This document shows positions 12,351 to 25,718 of a DNA stretch of 64,000 bases, one piece after another. Each line of letters starts with the position of its first letter. The first letter of the stretch is position 1. Source of the DNA: Serinus canaria (taxonomy: Eukaryota; Chordata; Aves; Passeriformes; Fringillidae); contig NC_066316.1 in assembly GCF_022539315.1 (NCBI RefSeq), positions 26,153,245-26,217,244 of the forward strand, written 5' to 3'. A model generated the notes under the pieces. It made no database searches, was not told the origin of the DNA, and saw only the letters and a program-made list of their open reading frames with translations. The translations under genes were made by a program, and so were the position numbers.

Positions 12351-14659
12351 GAAATATCACCTTGCATCAGGTGATATGGTGTCATGGGAACTGCCATTTC
12401 TTCTCTAGATGGCTGCAAGTAAGTGGTTGAAAATAGCTTTGGAGTGATGTAAGATGTGCTTTGTTTACACGAAGTTGTCAAATGCGTGGGAAGAGTTTTT
12501 CTGTTGAATGCTTGGCATAAACTTGGAAGAGTTGTAACAGAGGGAAGTGGGTGGGTGTTGTTTTCCCTGAAAGCAATAGTGAAAGAATAAGTACTAGAAG
12601 GTTATTTGTCTGGATAAGCTAACAAGGCAGTTTCAGGGTTTAAAGATCATAACTTAAATATGTCGGCGTGTGGTGATACTTGCAATGAATAGAGTCCTGC
12701 CTCCTGCGGGTAAGGAATATGAGTGCACATCCAAGGTCTGAAGTAGGAGAGGCAAAACACAAAAGAAAATCAGGGAAACAGACTGCACAACAGGCAGCAG
12801 CAGGAAGACCTGACAACTAGGAATCGATCTAGTTCTGAGGAGTCAGGTTCAAACACATGGGGCCTACATTGTAAAGGGAGGGTTGTGCACTGCAAGGTAA
12901 AACCATTGCACAGCAGCTCCTCACTTCAATTCATAACATTCCTCCTCATCTGTCTGCCTTGGCATCAGGCTGGCCATGTATTTGTTGAAAACCAGGGTGT
13001 TTTGTGAGCTTTCTGCCCTAAGTAATTTTCTTCCTACCCCCTTATTTTTATACCACGGTGGCTTTAACAAAAGCTCTCTCCTTCAGTGTTGCTGGAGAAG
13101 GTTCTCCTTCAACTGCAGCAGTTCATAGTTTAGCTGTAGACAAGCATACCCTGTAAGTATGCACAGATAATAAAACACCAGCCTTTATTTCATGTCTTTA
13201 TTTTGCCCTTTTTAATATCTTAAGTGGAGATGTCATTAGGTCATGATTCACTGAATTCACAAATTCATAAATTCCTAAACAGGGCTATAAGTTTTATTTG
13301 TCAGGCAGGGATAATAGTTGATCTTTTAAAGCAATCCAGTCACCTTTTAGAAAGCTTGATCCACTAATAAAACCTCTGTGTAATAGTGAAATATGTGGTA
13401 TGGTCACTGATAGCCTAAACAGCATGCAAAATATTTGCCACCAAAGCAAGCAAGCTGGCAATTTCTGGCAACATCTCGTGGAGCTGTGCTGGAATGGGCA
13501 GAAAGGGCATTTCTCCTTACTTCCATAGCTTTATCACTGTTTGCAGGTTTTTTATCTTATCATATCCTATGAATATCAATTGTATCAGTATAATACAGAG
13601 GTATTAGTTTATCTACTCATATTCTCTAAAAAGGTCTTACCAATAAAGTGTCATAAAGCTGTTCAAAACAACAGATATTTCTGGACCATATCAATCTTAT
13701 GAATGGCTAATGCAAAACTGCTAAACAGAAAATATAATACATTTTCCAGTGAAAAAGCTTCAGCAAAACCAACTTAAATCTTTTGGGGCAATATAACTTT
13801 TCTGTATTCAATTGTGGTTTAAATAAGAAGCAATTAAATTGCCACAGGCTTCTCACTTTAAGAACAATTTCAGAGGTATATAAATTCAATAGCATTGCCT
13901 CTTTCTAAAAGTGACAGCCTCTGGAGCTATTTTCCATGCATGGCCATACCTTCACAAGGACTCTCTCATATCAGGAGGAGAAAGTCATTCCAATTTGGGT
14001 AAGACTGATGTATCAGCCCGGAAAGAGAAAATATGTCTTCACATAGGATTATGTTCAAGTAAGTTTCTGAGATCAGGGGTTTTGAAGACAAGAGTTGTAA
14101 GGAATGTCTAGAGGATAGCTAGCCAAAGTCAGATCACAAAACTCTGTTAAACTGTAAAGACAGAAGTTATACTTCCTTTACTCAATTCACAAAATCCTTC
14201 CACAGCAAACAGGGGAGGGAACTTGCACGGAGTCTACATCAACTTTAGACATATATTAGTTGCTGTGCTGGATTGAGTAATTATTCTGTTAGGTAAAATG
14301 TGTACTTTTCCAAAGCTTTTGACTAGTTTTGCTGTGTCTGAAAACTAATCTGCTGAAAAGTTACAAATCCCCAAACCTCATCTTTATCTCAGCCAAAAAT
14401 CAATAACCAAAAACATTAAGCAACTTGAATACAAGACAGAATTTCAGACATTCCTAATTCATATTACCTGATACTTTCTATTATTCTCTGAAATGCCTTT
14501 CTTAGACTTTGTGTGTCTCTGTGGAAATGTCAGTATTTTTGTTATGTGGAATGATATATCCACTTACTCTTGCAGTGATTCTGTTGTGGTTGTAGTCTAA
14601 CTAATACCTCCCCAAAGAAATCAGCTCTTATCTGCCTTCTCTCTGGAACTTGGTGAAGA

Positions 14660-14732
14660 TATCATAGTCTGTAGGAAATAAGGTTAGAAGTGAGCTCCAA
14701 AGGTCATCTGATCTATCCCCATTACCTCAATA
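14660..14732 (-). mobile_element. Short antisense CR1 3' tail
   Basis: ATCATAG near the left edge, followed by AGGTTAGAAGTGAGCTCCAA and AGGTCATCTGATCTATCCCC, matches the reverse complement of the terminal 70 or so bases of CR1. The consensus here runs approximately tail repeat, GGTTGGAAGGGACCTCCAAA, then GGTCATCTAGTCCAACCCCC. Only the extreme 3' end is present, as expected for strong 5' truncation. Confidence 0.72.
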
Positions 14733-17094
14733 TCACCTTCAGGGAATATGGCAATGGCATCTACTCCTCTTTTGTATTGTAATTCTTCTCTGCTTCATGA
14801 CTTACTGGTGACAGAAACAGTATTTTTTGGAAAATGCAGGTGTTATTATTCCTGGAACAACTTGTCTCTTTTATTGGAGGAAAAAATGAAAAATGTTTCT
14901 TGTTATCTGTCTATGGCACAAAGGATTTCTGGATCATGTACTAACATGACCAGTCTAGTCTATTTCTGAAGAAGAGCAAGCTAAACAGGGGGGAAGCCCT
15001 AAATGTAGAACTCAGGATTTTTTCATCAAAGTGTTCTGTATTGAAATGTGCAAGAATGACACAGATGGATTTCTCTATGAAAAATATGTTAGTTTTGGTG
15101 CATTTTCTGGTTTGGAAGACAGACAAAGACTTCTGTTTGATTTTATGTCAAAAGGTCTCCTTTAAAAAATACTGAAATTTCAAAATTTGGTCTTCAAAAC
15201 CCACCTTTACTCAGAAATTTAATTTTATAATCAAAAATAAACACTGGGATAATTCTATCTCTGAGAATATTTAAATAAAGTATTTTGCTTGGTTGAATTC
15301 CTTTAGTTTTAGTTGGTTTTCCTTCTTTAGATTGTCAATATGTGATAATTTTAGACCAGGATGTGGACTGGAATGTTCCATAATGCCCTAATGTGAAAAA
15401 TAACCGAAGATTGATGGAGACTTAAAAGTTTAAAGACCATTGATATGCTATAGAACTTGAATAATATGTTCTTTCCTAATGGTTCTGTCCAGATGATAAT
15501 CTGTCAAAACCACTTGTCATGCCTGCTGAAATGCAGGTCTTGATTTCTATATGCTTTGATTGAGATGTCTTACACCAGACAAGTGTAACTGAATATACCT
15601 TACTTTTGATTTTGAGTTTTATTGGGTAGCCATCCAAAAAGAGATACCTACATTTATGTGTATTGAAGATATAGGGAGCTAGGAATTGATACTCCTGAAA
15701 ATTTTGATCTTAAAAAGAAGATGCAAAACTGTTTTGGTAAGTAGAAGCAAATTTTTCATTCTCAAATAATTTTGAATATCAGATATTACATGTTCTCAAT
15801 ATAATTTTGAATGTACTTTTCTTCTATCTTTACTTTCATAGTTTCAGACTTGAAAAGATAGTTAAGATCATTGACAGTGTATCTAAAGAAGAGATAAACA
15901 TGCACACAGCTTTGAAAATCTGATCCTATTGAGCCAGGGTATATCACTCTCTCATCTCCCTCTCTAATCTATTGAAATTCCACCCTTCAGCAAACCTGAA
16001 GTCAGGATTTTGTAATTCTTCAGACATTCCTGAAAAATTAATTTGTTCCACGATCCATAATGTGCTTTTGTTTGAAAATTGGCAAAAGGAATTAATTTTA
16101 GTAATTGTATCAAGAAGGTGTCATTGACCTCCCTTTCTAGATTCATCTGAAACCAGTATATCACAACTCAAAAGACTTCTTATAATAGCTCGATGTTTTT
16201 GTTGCCCACTGAGAATCTCAGAGCATGAAAATTGCATGTTTTATTTTGCCAGTGTTTTGAATTAGAAGTCGATGGTCTTCCTTTTGAAGTATTTAAAATA
16301 TTATCTTGTTATAATTCTATATTCAGTAAGATTGAATGAGAAGGTTGTGTGGTGTCACTTCATACAATTGCCATTTAATTTCTTCTTTCTTTCTTGGCAA
16401 GTAAATACAATTTCTAAATGTAATTGGTGTAATTATATGCGCTGAACAACTTTATGTTGAGCTTCATGTTATATCACATTTTCCATTTATATAGTTGATT
16501 TTAATTGTAAATTGCAGTCTTTAAAAGTCACTGCTTGTTTCCTTCTCTCATTGAAGAGGTTGGCTGTTGTTGAACTCAGCTATATCTCCTAATGTAGTGA
16601 AAAACATTCTTTTCTACACTGGTGTTCTTTTATCTACTTTGAATTAAAAGGAATGATTTTTTTTTTAACATTTACATATCTGAAAAGGTAATTTAACCAA
16701 AATTTTGCACATATTTCCAATAAGTGCATATCATCATAAGCACGAAATTGCTTAACTTTAAAAAAAAAACGCTATCCTAAGTTAGGGAAAAATCCCCAAA
16801 CATTGACACTTCTGATGCTTCTTTAATAACTGAGGCTTGTAAACAGTACCTAGGTCCTGAGTGGGGTAGAGAGCTATGTAATCCCACACCCAGATCCTAG
16901 GCAGATAGAGAGAAGGCATCCTTCATCAGCTTCTGTCCCAGCTGTACAGTAGGGTTGTCTTCCTTCCTTTTTTTTTTGGTGTTTTTAAAGCAAATCCTAA
17001 GATAAAACATTATAATGGGCAATGTCCATTTGAGATTGTATTTTTTTCCCAAATAAATATAATTATTTTTTAAATTCTGATTCTGCTCACTTAT

Positions 17095-17126
17095 TTTTGT
17101 TTTTGTTTGTTTGTTTGTTTGTTTGT
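17095..17126. repeat. (TTTG)n microsatellite
   Basis: Seven or so TTTG units are directly visible. They run without a break into the G-rich block that follows. Confidence 0.9.
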
Positions 17127-17158
17127 GGGTTTTTTTGGGAGGGGGGATGTGGGGGGGG
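17127..17158 (+). other. Canonical G-quadruplex motif
   Basis: The tract has four G runs (3, 3, 6 and 8 Gs) separated by loops of seven T, one A and ATGT. It therefore fits the G3+N1-7 rule for an intramolecular G-quadruplex. It lies on the sense strand of CAMKMT, so both DNA and intronic RNA could fold. No function is implied. Confidence 0.75.
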
Positions 17159-19628
17159 TTACTTTTTTTTTTTTGCTACAATCTCCTTTCATACCCCTGT
17201 TATGGAAATTTTGTCATATAATGTAAGCTGCTCATCAGCATGTTCCTCACAGATTTCTTCTTTATTTGACATGACATTATAGTTAGTTTTTAAATTTTTC
17301 AACAAAATTTATCTGAACCATTTGTATTCCACTGATTGTGACATTTTTATTCCTTTGTAAAGTATTTAATGGGAGAGAAAATTGGTAAGTAAAAAAACTT
17401 TTCCTAGTGTACTGATTTTAAGCCCTGCTCTTTTAAAATTCTACTGGAAATAAATCTTACTCTGTGTTATACAGAAAAATGACAACACTGTATGTGCTTT
17501 CATGCTGTAGCCTTGTGTCAGTTTTGGTCAGGTTTAAAAGGATTCATTAAGTTCCATTAAAACAACTGTAACTCTGAAATTTCAACGATTGGCATACATT
17601 TATTTTCATGATCTCTAAATTTTCATACTCTGAATTGGGACTGTTTAAAAAATCAACTTCACAAAATTGTTGAAAATTTATGTGTTTAAGCTTTTTTAAA
17701 ATAATGAAGGTCAGTCAAATCAATATGAATATCTTCAGATTCCTCAGCAATTAGCAGCAGGTGAAGGTTTTTTCTGCCTTTTCTTCTGAAAAAGTTTGTA
17801 TTCAGTAACAGGAATCAGGGACAGTAAAAGGGTGGCGAGAGGAGGTGGAAATACCTGTGATAATTTAATACACTATAATTTTTCAAGACATTTTATATCA
17901 ACCTCACCTTGGATATCAAATGCAGATTTATTAAGTGTATTTTAATGCAAATGATAGCACTGTTTTAAGAAGATCACTTTCACTGTAGTTCTGTAGGATT
18001 CTTCAGTCACTATGTGCTTTAGAAAGTGCTTCTAGAGAACAAATGAAGCAAACCACCCTAAGGTTTCCACAAAGGAGTTTGGGGCACAAAAGTGGTAGTT
18101 TGGATTTTCCACTGCATAAATTCTGAGCAGTTTCACTTAAACTAACTGTAAAGATTTTTGTGTTAGGAATTTTTGTGTATTATGAAAATATGTTATTTCT
18201 TTGCCTGGTTGTTGGCTGAAGATCTTGTTAACAGAATATCTATTTCCTGCAGTCTAGACTAAAATCCTGTGTCTTAAAAGATTTTTAAAGGCTTGAAGAT
18301 TTTCTTTTTCTGTTGTTCTCCAGAACAGAAATTTTCTCATTCAGCAAGAGCTGATGAAAAATGTTCTCCTATGGTGTATTCCATAGACAATGTCCTTTTT
18401 CCAAAATTGCTGCTGCCTCCTATTGCTCTCAATGGGATTGAAGCCACAGTTGCCCTCAGCAAAGATCCACTTCTGCAAAATGACTAATGCTTCCCATTGT
18501 TTCCAATATGAGTGGAACTGCTCTTAGATAGGATAATTGTTCCTGAAGCACGGGAAATAACAAAAAAACTTTAGCCAGCAATGGTGACTACATCAGAAAT
18601 AAGGGATGAAGATGTTGTCTTTTTAAATTACTTATTATTTAACCTAAAATTGCAAATACTGTTTTATGAGAATTGTACAAAGTTGCAAGATTGGCAAAAC
18701 TAAAATATCGTGAGAGATGTAACTGAGTCCAATAATACATTTATTTCTGATAGATTCTTGGGTTTTTGGTTTTTTTTTAAATTTGTTTTCAGGATACAGG
18801 TATGTACTGGTTTTTTGCTTTCATCATTATTTTATTTTACTTTTTCCACTATCTTTAATATAATACTTTTTGAGGGAGTTGTTGCTAAAAGATTAATAAA
18901 GAGAGCAAATGTTCAGGACAGCAAATTAGATGCCAATTTTGATTATTCAGAGATATAAGAAACAAGTTATTATATTCTACTAATATATATTATACTCATT
19001 AAAATTATCATCAAATAACCCCAAATGTAGCACACTCACACCATTTGGATATTATAACTTAAATAAAGTATTATAAAAATTCTATTATAAATAAAATGAA
19101 CATAATCCACATTTTGTTTATTAGTATATGTTTAATAGATTAGATTACGTTTTGAGTCAATAATATCTGTAGTTCAGGGATGGTTCTGTTACTGTTACTA
19201 AGTCTTACGAGTGTCATAGGTACTTGAAGTGGTTTTCCTTATTTTGGTGGCTTTTTCTTTCTCAACTTGTTTCTAGATTTAGTGTGTACCTGACAAGTTA
19301 TAAGAACAAAAAGTAATCATTCTTTAAAATCATTAAGGAATAGTTAACACCAATGCTTTTAAAGGGAGAAAGAGGAATACACTTCTTTGTATGTATTTAT
19401 TACTGCTTTCAGATATCTGAAAATAGAGTGTTTGCTGCTGTTTGATCTCTTGACGTCAAACTGGTTCTTGCTGGAGGCAACAGTGCCACTAGAGCGTTTC
19501 GACCTTGTTTTCTGCTATCTTGTCCTTTTTCATGCCATTTGGTAATGTAAACAGGGAATACACATATTTTTAAATGACAATTGCAAAATTAAGGCCATGC
19601 ATTATTTCTGAAGTGAAAAACTGAAGAG

Positions 19629-19706
19629 TTTGAAGCTATCAATACAAGTTTCACTAGCAAAATACTAGGGTATTTTGCTAGTGAAACTTGTATTGATAGC
19701 TTCAAA
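19629..19706. repeat. Perfect 37-bp inverted repeat with 4-nt loop
   Basis: The left arm 19629-19665 and right arm 19670-19706 are exact reverse complements over 37 bases, separated only by TAGG. The arms share TTTGAAGCTATCAATACAAG as the outermost part of the stem. I know of no transposon with this structure. As RNA from the CAMKMT intron it would form a fully paired hairpin. Confidence 0.97.
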
Positions 19707-21682
19707 GCATATATAGTAATCTCAAAGAATTATGACATGATCACAAGAGAAGAAATGTGAGAGTTGTAAAAACAAGGAATAAATGAGGAACTCTTCTATT
19801 TCATGAGCTCAACTTAATGGACTTTAGTGAAGTCTTACCTGGTTTTTAGTGGTGAAAGATCAGAATTATCTCCTGTCTTTTTAATTCTTGGTTCACATTG
19901 GTAATTTTTGGTATTCTAATAACACAGAAGCATTAAGATCTCATAGCCATATTATAGCTCACCATCTCTAATTTGTGACCTCTTCTTGTATAATTACAAA
20001 ACAATATCCATGAAATTTCAAAATTAATTAATCAAGAATATTTAAATCCTTGGGTTTATAGATTGGAAAAGAAACTGATGTCCCAGGCCAAGAAGTGTGT
20101 TGTCTTTTGGGGTGGTGTAACAATCAGCTCAAAGAAAGAATGAGGGGCCAAAGGGTAGAACGTTGGTTTGTTTTATAATAAAGGCTTTTTCAAAAGAGAT
20201 TATAATATTTACTAATTTACAGCATAACTAAATTTAGCATTTGTTCATGCAACAAAATAAAAAGGAAAAATTAATTGGGTCCTAAATTTAAATGATGAAT
20301 TCATGCACACCTATAGAAAGGATAGTGTATAGGAGGACATTGCATTGTGTTCACAGGGTCCAAATTCTAGGTAGTTTAAAGGATAAACTGAAGCCAAACA
20401 GTTTGTGGTTATTTGTTTGAATTTGAATCGTTTGTAGACTGTTAAAACTCAGGTAATGAAGTTAAAGATCTAGTGACCTTTGGTTTCCATTAGAGTCAGT
20501 GGGAAAGGTCTCCATTTCCAGAGTAGTTCAAAAAACCTTAGATTTCTGCTCTGATGAGCCTCTTGTTTCTACATGGATTATCTTGGAAGCCAAGGCTAAA
20601 ACCGTTTCCTGATATTGCTACCTAAGTAATGTGTCCAAGCATAGAGTTCAAAATCACTCTAGTACCTGAGCACAGACTAAGAGATATTACCGTGAGGTGG
20701 AAAAAATACAGACAAAGTGAGTCAGAGTCTACACAAATGAAATGACTGTCTGAAGACAATGTGGAAAGTCCCATATTGATTCTGGAAAAAGAAGATGGAT
20801 TCACACCTGGAATTGTGTGAAAACAACAGCATGTGACAAGATTCACACAGAGAGGAAAACAAGGAAAAGGTGTAAGGTGCAAGTGACTTGCTTATGGTCA
20901 CATGGCAAGTGTGTAGTAGATTCAAGAATTACACTTGGTTTTCTTCCATTTACAGGTTATATTTGCTGTCCTGCATTGATTTCAGTGCAAATTTCTCAAA
21001 GACTTAGGATTTACTCTTGCTCTATTAAACTGACAGATTTCTGATGTATCTAGAGTTGTTGTGAACTGCTAAATAGGAGTCATGGAATATGGCTGTATGG
21101 TTTTTTTTGTAAAACAACAAGATTTGTCATACTCTATCAGAAAGAGCATGTCAAATTCAGTAGTGACCATTCCTCATGTTGCAGAAATGTAGAAATCTCT
21201 TCCAAATTCCTTCCAGTCGTGCAGTACTTAATGTGAAGATTTTTTCAGAACCTGCAGAAGTCAGTGCATTGTCTGAAGTGTGATACAGAATAATCTTATT
21301 TAACATACATAATTTTGATCTGTAGATCAGAAGATCCCTTTGTCTGAACTGGTTTAGATTTTTTAAATCATTTATATCAGCATTTTCTGGTGTTTACTAT
21401 TTCAAAACTGAGCTGCAGCATTGGATATAATGCAGTAAATTCAGATGTTGTTTCACTGGAAACAGTGCTGTCATGTGTGGAGAGGTGAGAATCTTTTTAC
21501 TATTTAATGACACTGTATCTCATGCATTTTAATTTTTCCAGATCTCAGATAATTCTGTGTAGCATTAAATTTCTTCTTCAGTTGCATTTCTTTCTAAATT
21601 TACTAACTGTTAGTTCAATTTGAGCTTTTTTTTAGGGAACTAATATTCCTGGAATTATGTGAACCATACTTGGGATGTTGAG

Positions 21683-21795
21683 AAGGAAGGAAGGAAGTGG
21701 CAGAAGAGGAGGAGGGATGAGGGAGGTGAGGATTACGCGTAAGATGAGGAAGGAAGGCATGAAGGAAGAAGGACTGAATGAAGGAAGGACGGAAT
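21683..21795. repeat. Degenerate (GGAA)n purine tract
   Basis: GGAA and GAAG units are repeated with interruptions, giving an almost pure purine + strand. It is the left half of a purine-then-pyrimidine arrangement with the TTCC tract that follows. Confidence 0.9.
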
Positions 21796-21834
21796 GCCTT
21801 CACGTCCGGAATTAGGAAGGCCAGTCTCACGTCA

Positions 21835-22033
21835 TTCCTTCCTTCATCCTTCCTTCATTCCTTCCTTCCTGCCGGATCCTTCCTTCCTTCCTGCCGTCCG
21901 TCCTTCCGTATCCTTCCTTCCTGTCCTTCCCTTCCTGCCTTCCTTCCTTCCTGTCCTGCCTTCCGCCTGCCATTCCTTCCTTCCTGTACCTTCCTTCCGT
22001 GCCTTCCTCCTTCCTTCCTTCCTTGCGCTTCCG
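21835..22033. repeat. Degenerate (TTCC)n pyrimidine tract
   Basis: About 200 bases consist of TTCC units broken by short GC-containing changes such as TGCC and GTCCG. Two overlapping long frames across it (21778-22092 and 21794-22171), rich in Pro, Ser, Phe and Leu, result from low complexity and are not genes. Confidence 0.93.
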
Positions 22034-25000
22034 GCTTACCTCGGACCCAGCCTTTTCTGTTTCCTTCTACATACCCTTTCTTATTATTTTAGCCGTTTGT
22101 ATTGTGCTTATTGTGTCATTTTTATTGCATTCATTTTAGATGAGTGGAGTAAAGCAAAATTATTTTCCTAGTCCTTGCCGTGGTATAGATCAGAATGAAA
22201 GGTGGGTGATTCATCTAATTTGCACGGTGACACAAGATTAAGAACAGGTTGCTTTAGTATAACACTTCTTTAACTTTGTATTACCATAAGGAACTCTTTC
22301 ATATGCCATAGTAAAGTGTTGCCTTTCCTTTTATACATTGGTATGTGTGTGTGAACATTGTATAAAACCCTGACTCATACTGGTTTGAATTTTCATAAGA
22401 GTAATATTAATGATACTTCTCTTTTATTTAGGAAATATGGAGCTCAGAAACAGAAAGAATTTAGGCCAACTAATACACTTTAGACTATATTGTATTGTCA
22501 TAATGTGTCCCTAAATTAAATATTGACTTCAGTATTTTAACTTTTTTTAAAAAATGTTTTAACAGAACTAATTTAGGCAAACATGCGAGTAATAAGAAAA
22601 AATGGAGGTATGTGGTCAAGGTGCATGGCCAGGTCAATAACAATTTGTTTGAAACTGTTCAATGGTGTACATTCCATTAGTGCTTATATGCAATCACATG
22701 TTATGGCATGCACAGTTTCCTGGATGTTGTATTGGAATTGTTCATTTCATAAACACAGAAAAAGTTGTATATCTCAATAATTCATTTTTCTGTCACTAAT
22801 AGTATCATATTACATTGTTGATATTTAGGCTTACATCATATGAGTTTTTAAATTTTTTTTTTACAAAACAACTTTGTAAGCCTAATTCTTTGAGGACTTT
22901 GGAGAAAACCACTCCTTTTATGTCTTCTAGAAACCAGTTTTGTTGAGTCAAGACATTGTTTTTGTGCTTCCCAAGACTGGCAGTCTTTTGCAGTAACTCT
23001 GTGTTCCAAGTGATAGTAAGAACTCTGAAAATATGAAGAAAACATGCTAAGAAAATTCCAGGGAATTTGCTCTTTTTGGCTGATTGCAATGAACTGAGTC
23101 ACATTTGTGATTTTATCAAGTTTCATGTGCATTTTTCAAAAGTACAGTGTAATCTGTTTCAACTGTCATTCTTATCTTTACAACTGGTTTCAGTAAAAGT
23201 GAGGCAAAAATGATGTATTAAGAAGTTAAAAGTCTGCTTAATGTGTTGTACTACCTGTATGAAGGATAGAAAATAATGATGTTACAACACATTGTGTTCA
23301 GGTTGAGTAATGATAGTTCATGATTTTACAATGGGGAAATAAATATTCTGGGTCTAGCTTCTTTTGAACTTCGGGAAAATTCAGTTTTGTGTATAGATTT
23401 AAGTTTACAGCCAGGCTTTCCTCATTAAGGCAATCATTAATTTGATAATCAAACTAGAGTAGAAACAGCTGGTTTTTATTGTTGCTTATGCTGAGATTTT
23501 TCTTTCATGATAAAAATATGTAAAGTGAAGTCTAAGGAACTTACATGCACAATAACTTACAAGCATTCAGTTTTGCTCATGCATATTTTAGAAGCTATTT
23601 CGTGTCTTAGAATCTAAATAACTGCACACTGAAATTCTTTGAAGAAATATAGTTTGAGTATTAGAGAGATCATTCACTTTGCAATGGACAGGACCAAAAA
23701 GGGTCCCAAAAATGCTTACACTTGACAAATCATCTTTATTTTTGTGTGAATGATGAGGTTCTGTTTTAAGAAATGAAATGTTTTTGTCACTAAAAAATGA
23801 GGCTTACAGTTTCTACTTTAAAAGGCAGTACATAGATGAGGATATTGGCCATTGTGCAGTAAGAGATGATTTGCAAGCAGTGCAGCAGTGTTGTCTAAAC
23901 TACAGTCCAATCTTCCTAAATTCTTAGGCAAGTCTATATAAAGTTAATAGCAAATGCTTTCTGTAATATTTAAAGTTGTTCTGCAGTCCCTGAGTGACTG
24001 CTGAAATGATAGTTGCCTTTGAGAAGTTTTAGCAAAATGTTTTCTCTTAATGACTCTATTCATACACAGTTAGCTAGTGAGACCTTTTGTGGCAGCCATC
24101 CAGTTTAATCAATTATCCTTCCATGTTAATATTTTTGTGTAAGAATCCAAATTATGTTTCATACTTGGAAACATTTTGCTTGTAATTTAAAAAATATTTG
24201 CAGAGCTCCTAATTTTACATTTCTACATGATAACTCTTGAGAACTGGATATTCAAATCCAACTTTTATTTAGTTGCTTTTGAGTCTTCTGGTAATGGTGA
24301 TTGAAAAATTGAGCTTAGAGTAGTTATTAGATATCCAAGAGGTCAACTCATGGCAAAGCTGGCCTTCTCTGCACAGCAGATACAACTTTCCAATCCACAG
24401 ATATGCCAAAAATGCAAGAACTGTGTGTTATTTAGAGTGCTAAAGGAAGGGGCCATGCTAGATTTTCCAAGAGGAACGAGGAGTTCTTTCAAACCCAGCT
24501 GTCTGACATACTCAAAAACTCTGCAATACACAGAGGGAATTTTCTCCTAGGCTCTAGTACTCTGTGTGCTCTGACATACACATTGCTAGGACTTTAGAAA
24601 CAGGTTGTTGTCAGGTATCCAGAGAGCAACACTAGTATTTCCATGGGTTTCAACTCTCTCACATTCCTAATCCATCAGGTTTGAAGATATTATCAGGAAT
24701 TGCAATCTAATCTCCTTCTCATGTCATTGTATTCTTCTTTTCTCTTCTTTTCTGCATTTTAAGCCAGCCAGGACCAGCTTTGTGAGTGATCAGTTGATAC
24801 TGAAGGCATGACCCATAAGCACCCATATTTCTTCCATTTCCTTTCTCCTCTAAAACCTTGCCCTTTGCTCTCCCTTTCCTCTTCTCTCTCCCACTTTAGT
24901 TCAAGGGATATTGTTGGCCAGAATGACGCTGAGCCATTGAGATGCATGATGGGGCTTTCCTGGGCTGTGCTCCTCGTCACCTGCACAGAATCCAGTGCTC

Positions 25001-25685
25001 TGTGAGGAGGCCAGGGATCAGAAGCCAGAGCAGATCTCTGCTAGTCAGCTCATGCAGCAGCAGAGCGGATGCTTAGCTCCGACTTCACTCACGGATGCCT
25101 GCACCCTGGACACATGCACTTTCCCATCAGTATTTTTTCCAAATGTTAAACCATCCGGGAAACTGTCCAGAAACTCTGCTGCATTTAGTGCAGCAGACCT
25201 AGAATTGTTCATTTGGAAGGTTTTCAGACCTGTCTGCTGGCATCTGTCACCATGTGCACAGTACTGCCTGGGGTCAGTTTGACAGGGAATGTGCACCTCT
25301 GCCCTGCCACGCGGGGAAGAGGCGCTGGCTGCTTACCGGCAACTCTCCAGGTACAATTTGAAATCCTTCCTGGTCTGCCGGGTTTGGTTGCAGCTCTGTG
25401 GCTGAGAGCAGCCTAGCAGATAGGAAATCTGCTATCTTACATATCCTTCAACTGAACAGGATGTGGGGCTTGAATATGCTGTCTGTAGATGTGGGAGAGG
25501 GAAACTGCCTCTAGCCTGGAGCGGCTCTCCATGAGGATATATGTAGAGACAACTCATTTTGAAAAGGCCTGGTTGCTGGAAACATTTCTCCTTTTTTGCT
25601 GTTTTAAAGATTAAAGAACTTTTAATTGCCAAAAACCATCTGGAGTTAATTGCTAAGTAATTATGGTTTTTTAACAAATAGTATC

Positions 25686-25718
25686 TCTGATGTATAGCAT
25701 GATATGCTACACATCAGA
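25686..25718. repeat. 15-bp inverted repeat, one mismatch, 3-nt loop
   Basis: The arms 25686-25700 and 25704-25718 pair at 14 of 15 positions around the spacer GAT. It is directly visible. Its significance is unknown. Confidence 0.9.

Larger units (their letters stand above)
12351..19628. other. Intronic DNA, mostly without recognised features
   Basis: Apart from the short CR1 tail near 14.7 kb and the TTTG/G-rich tract near 17.1 kb, I see no gene, RNA gene or named repeat. Base composition is AT-rich and open frames are short. Confidence 0.6.

Noticed and set aside
21778..22171. Two overlapping 104- and 125-codon + frames rich in Pro, Ser, Phe and Leu
   Set aside because: They lie on the TTCC microsatellite; the composition comes from the repeat unit and both frames have the same low-complexity character.
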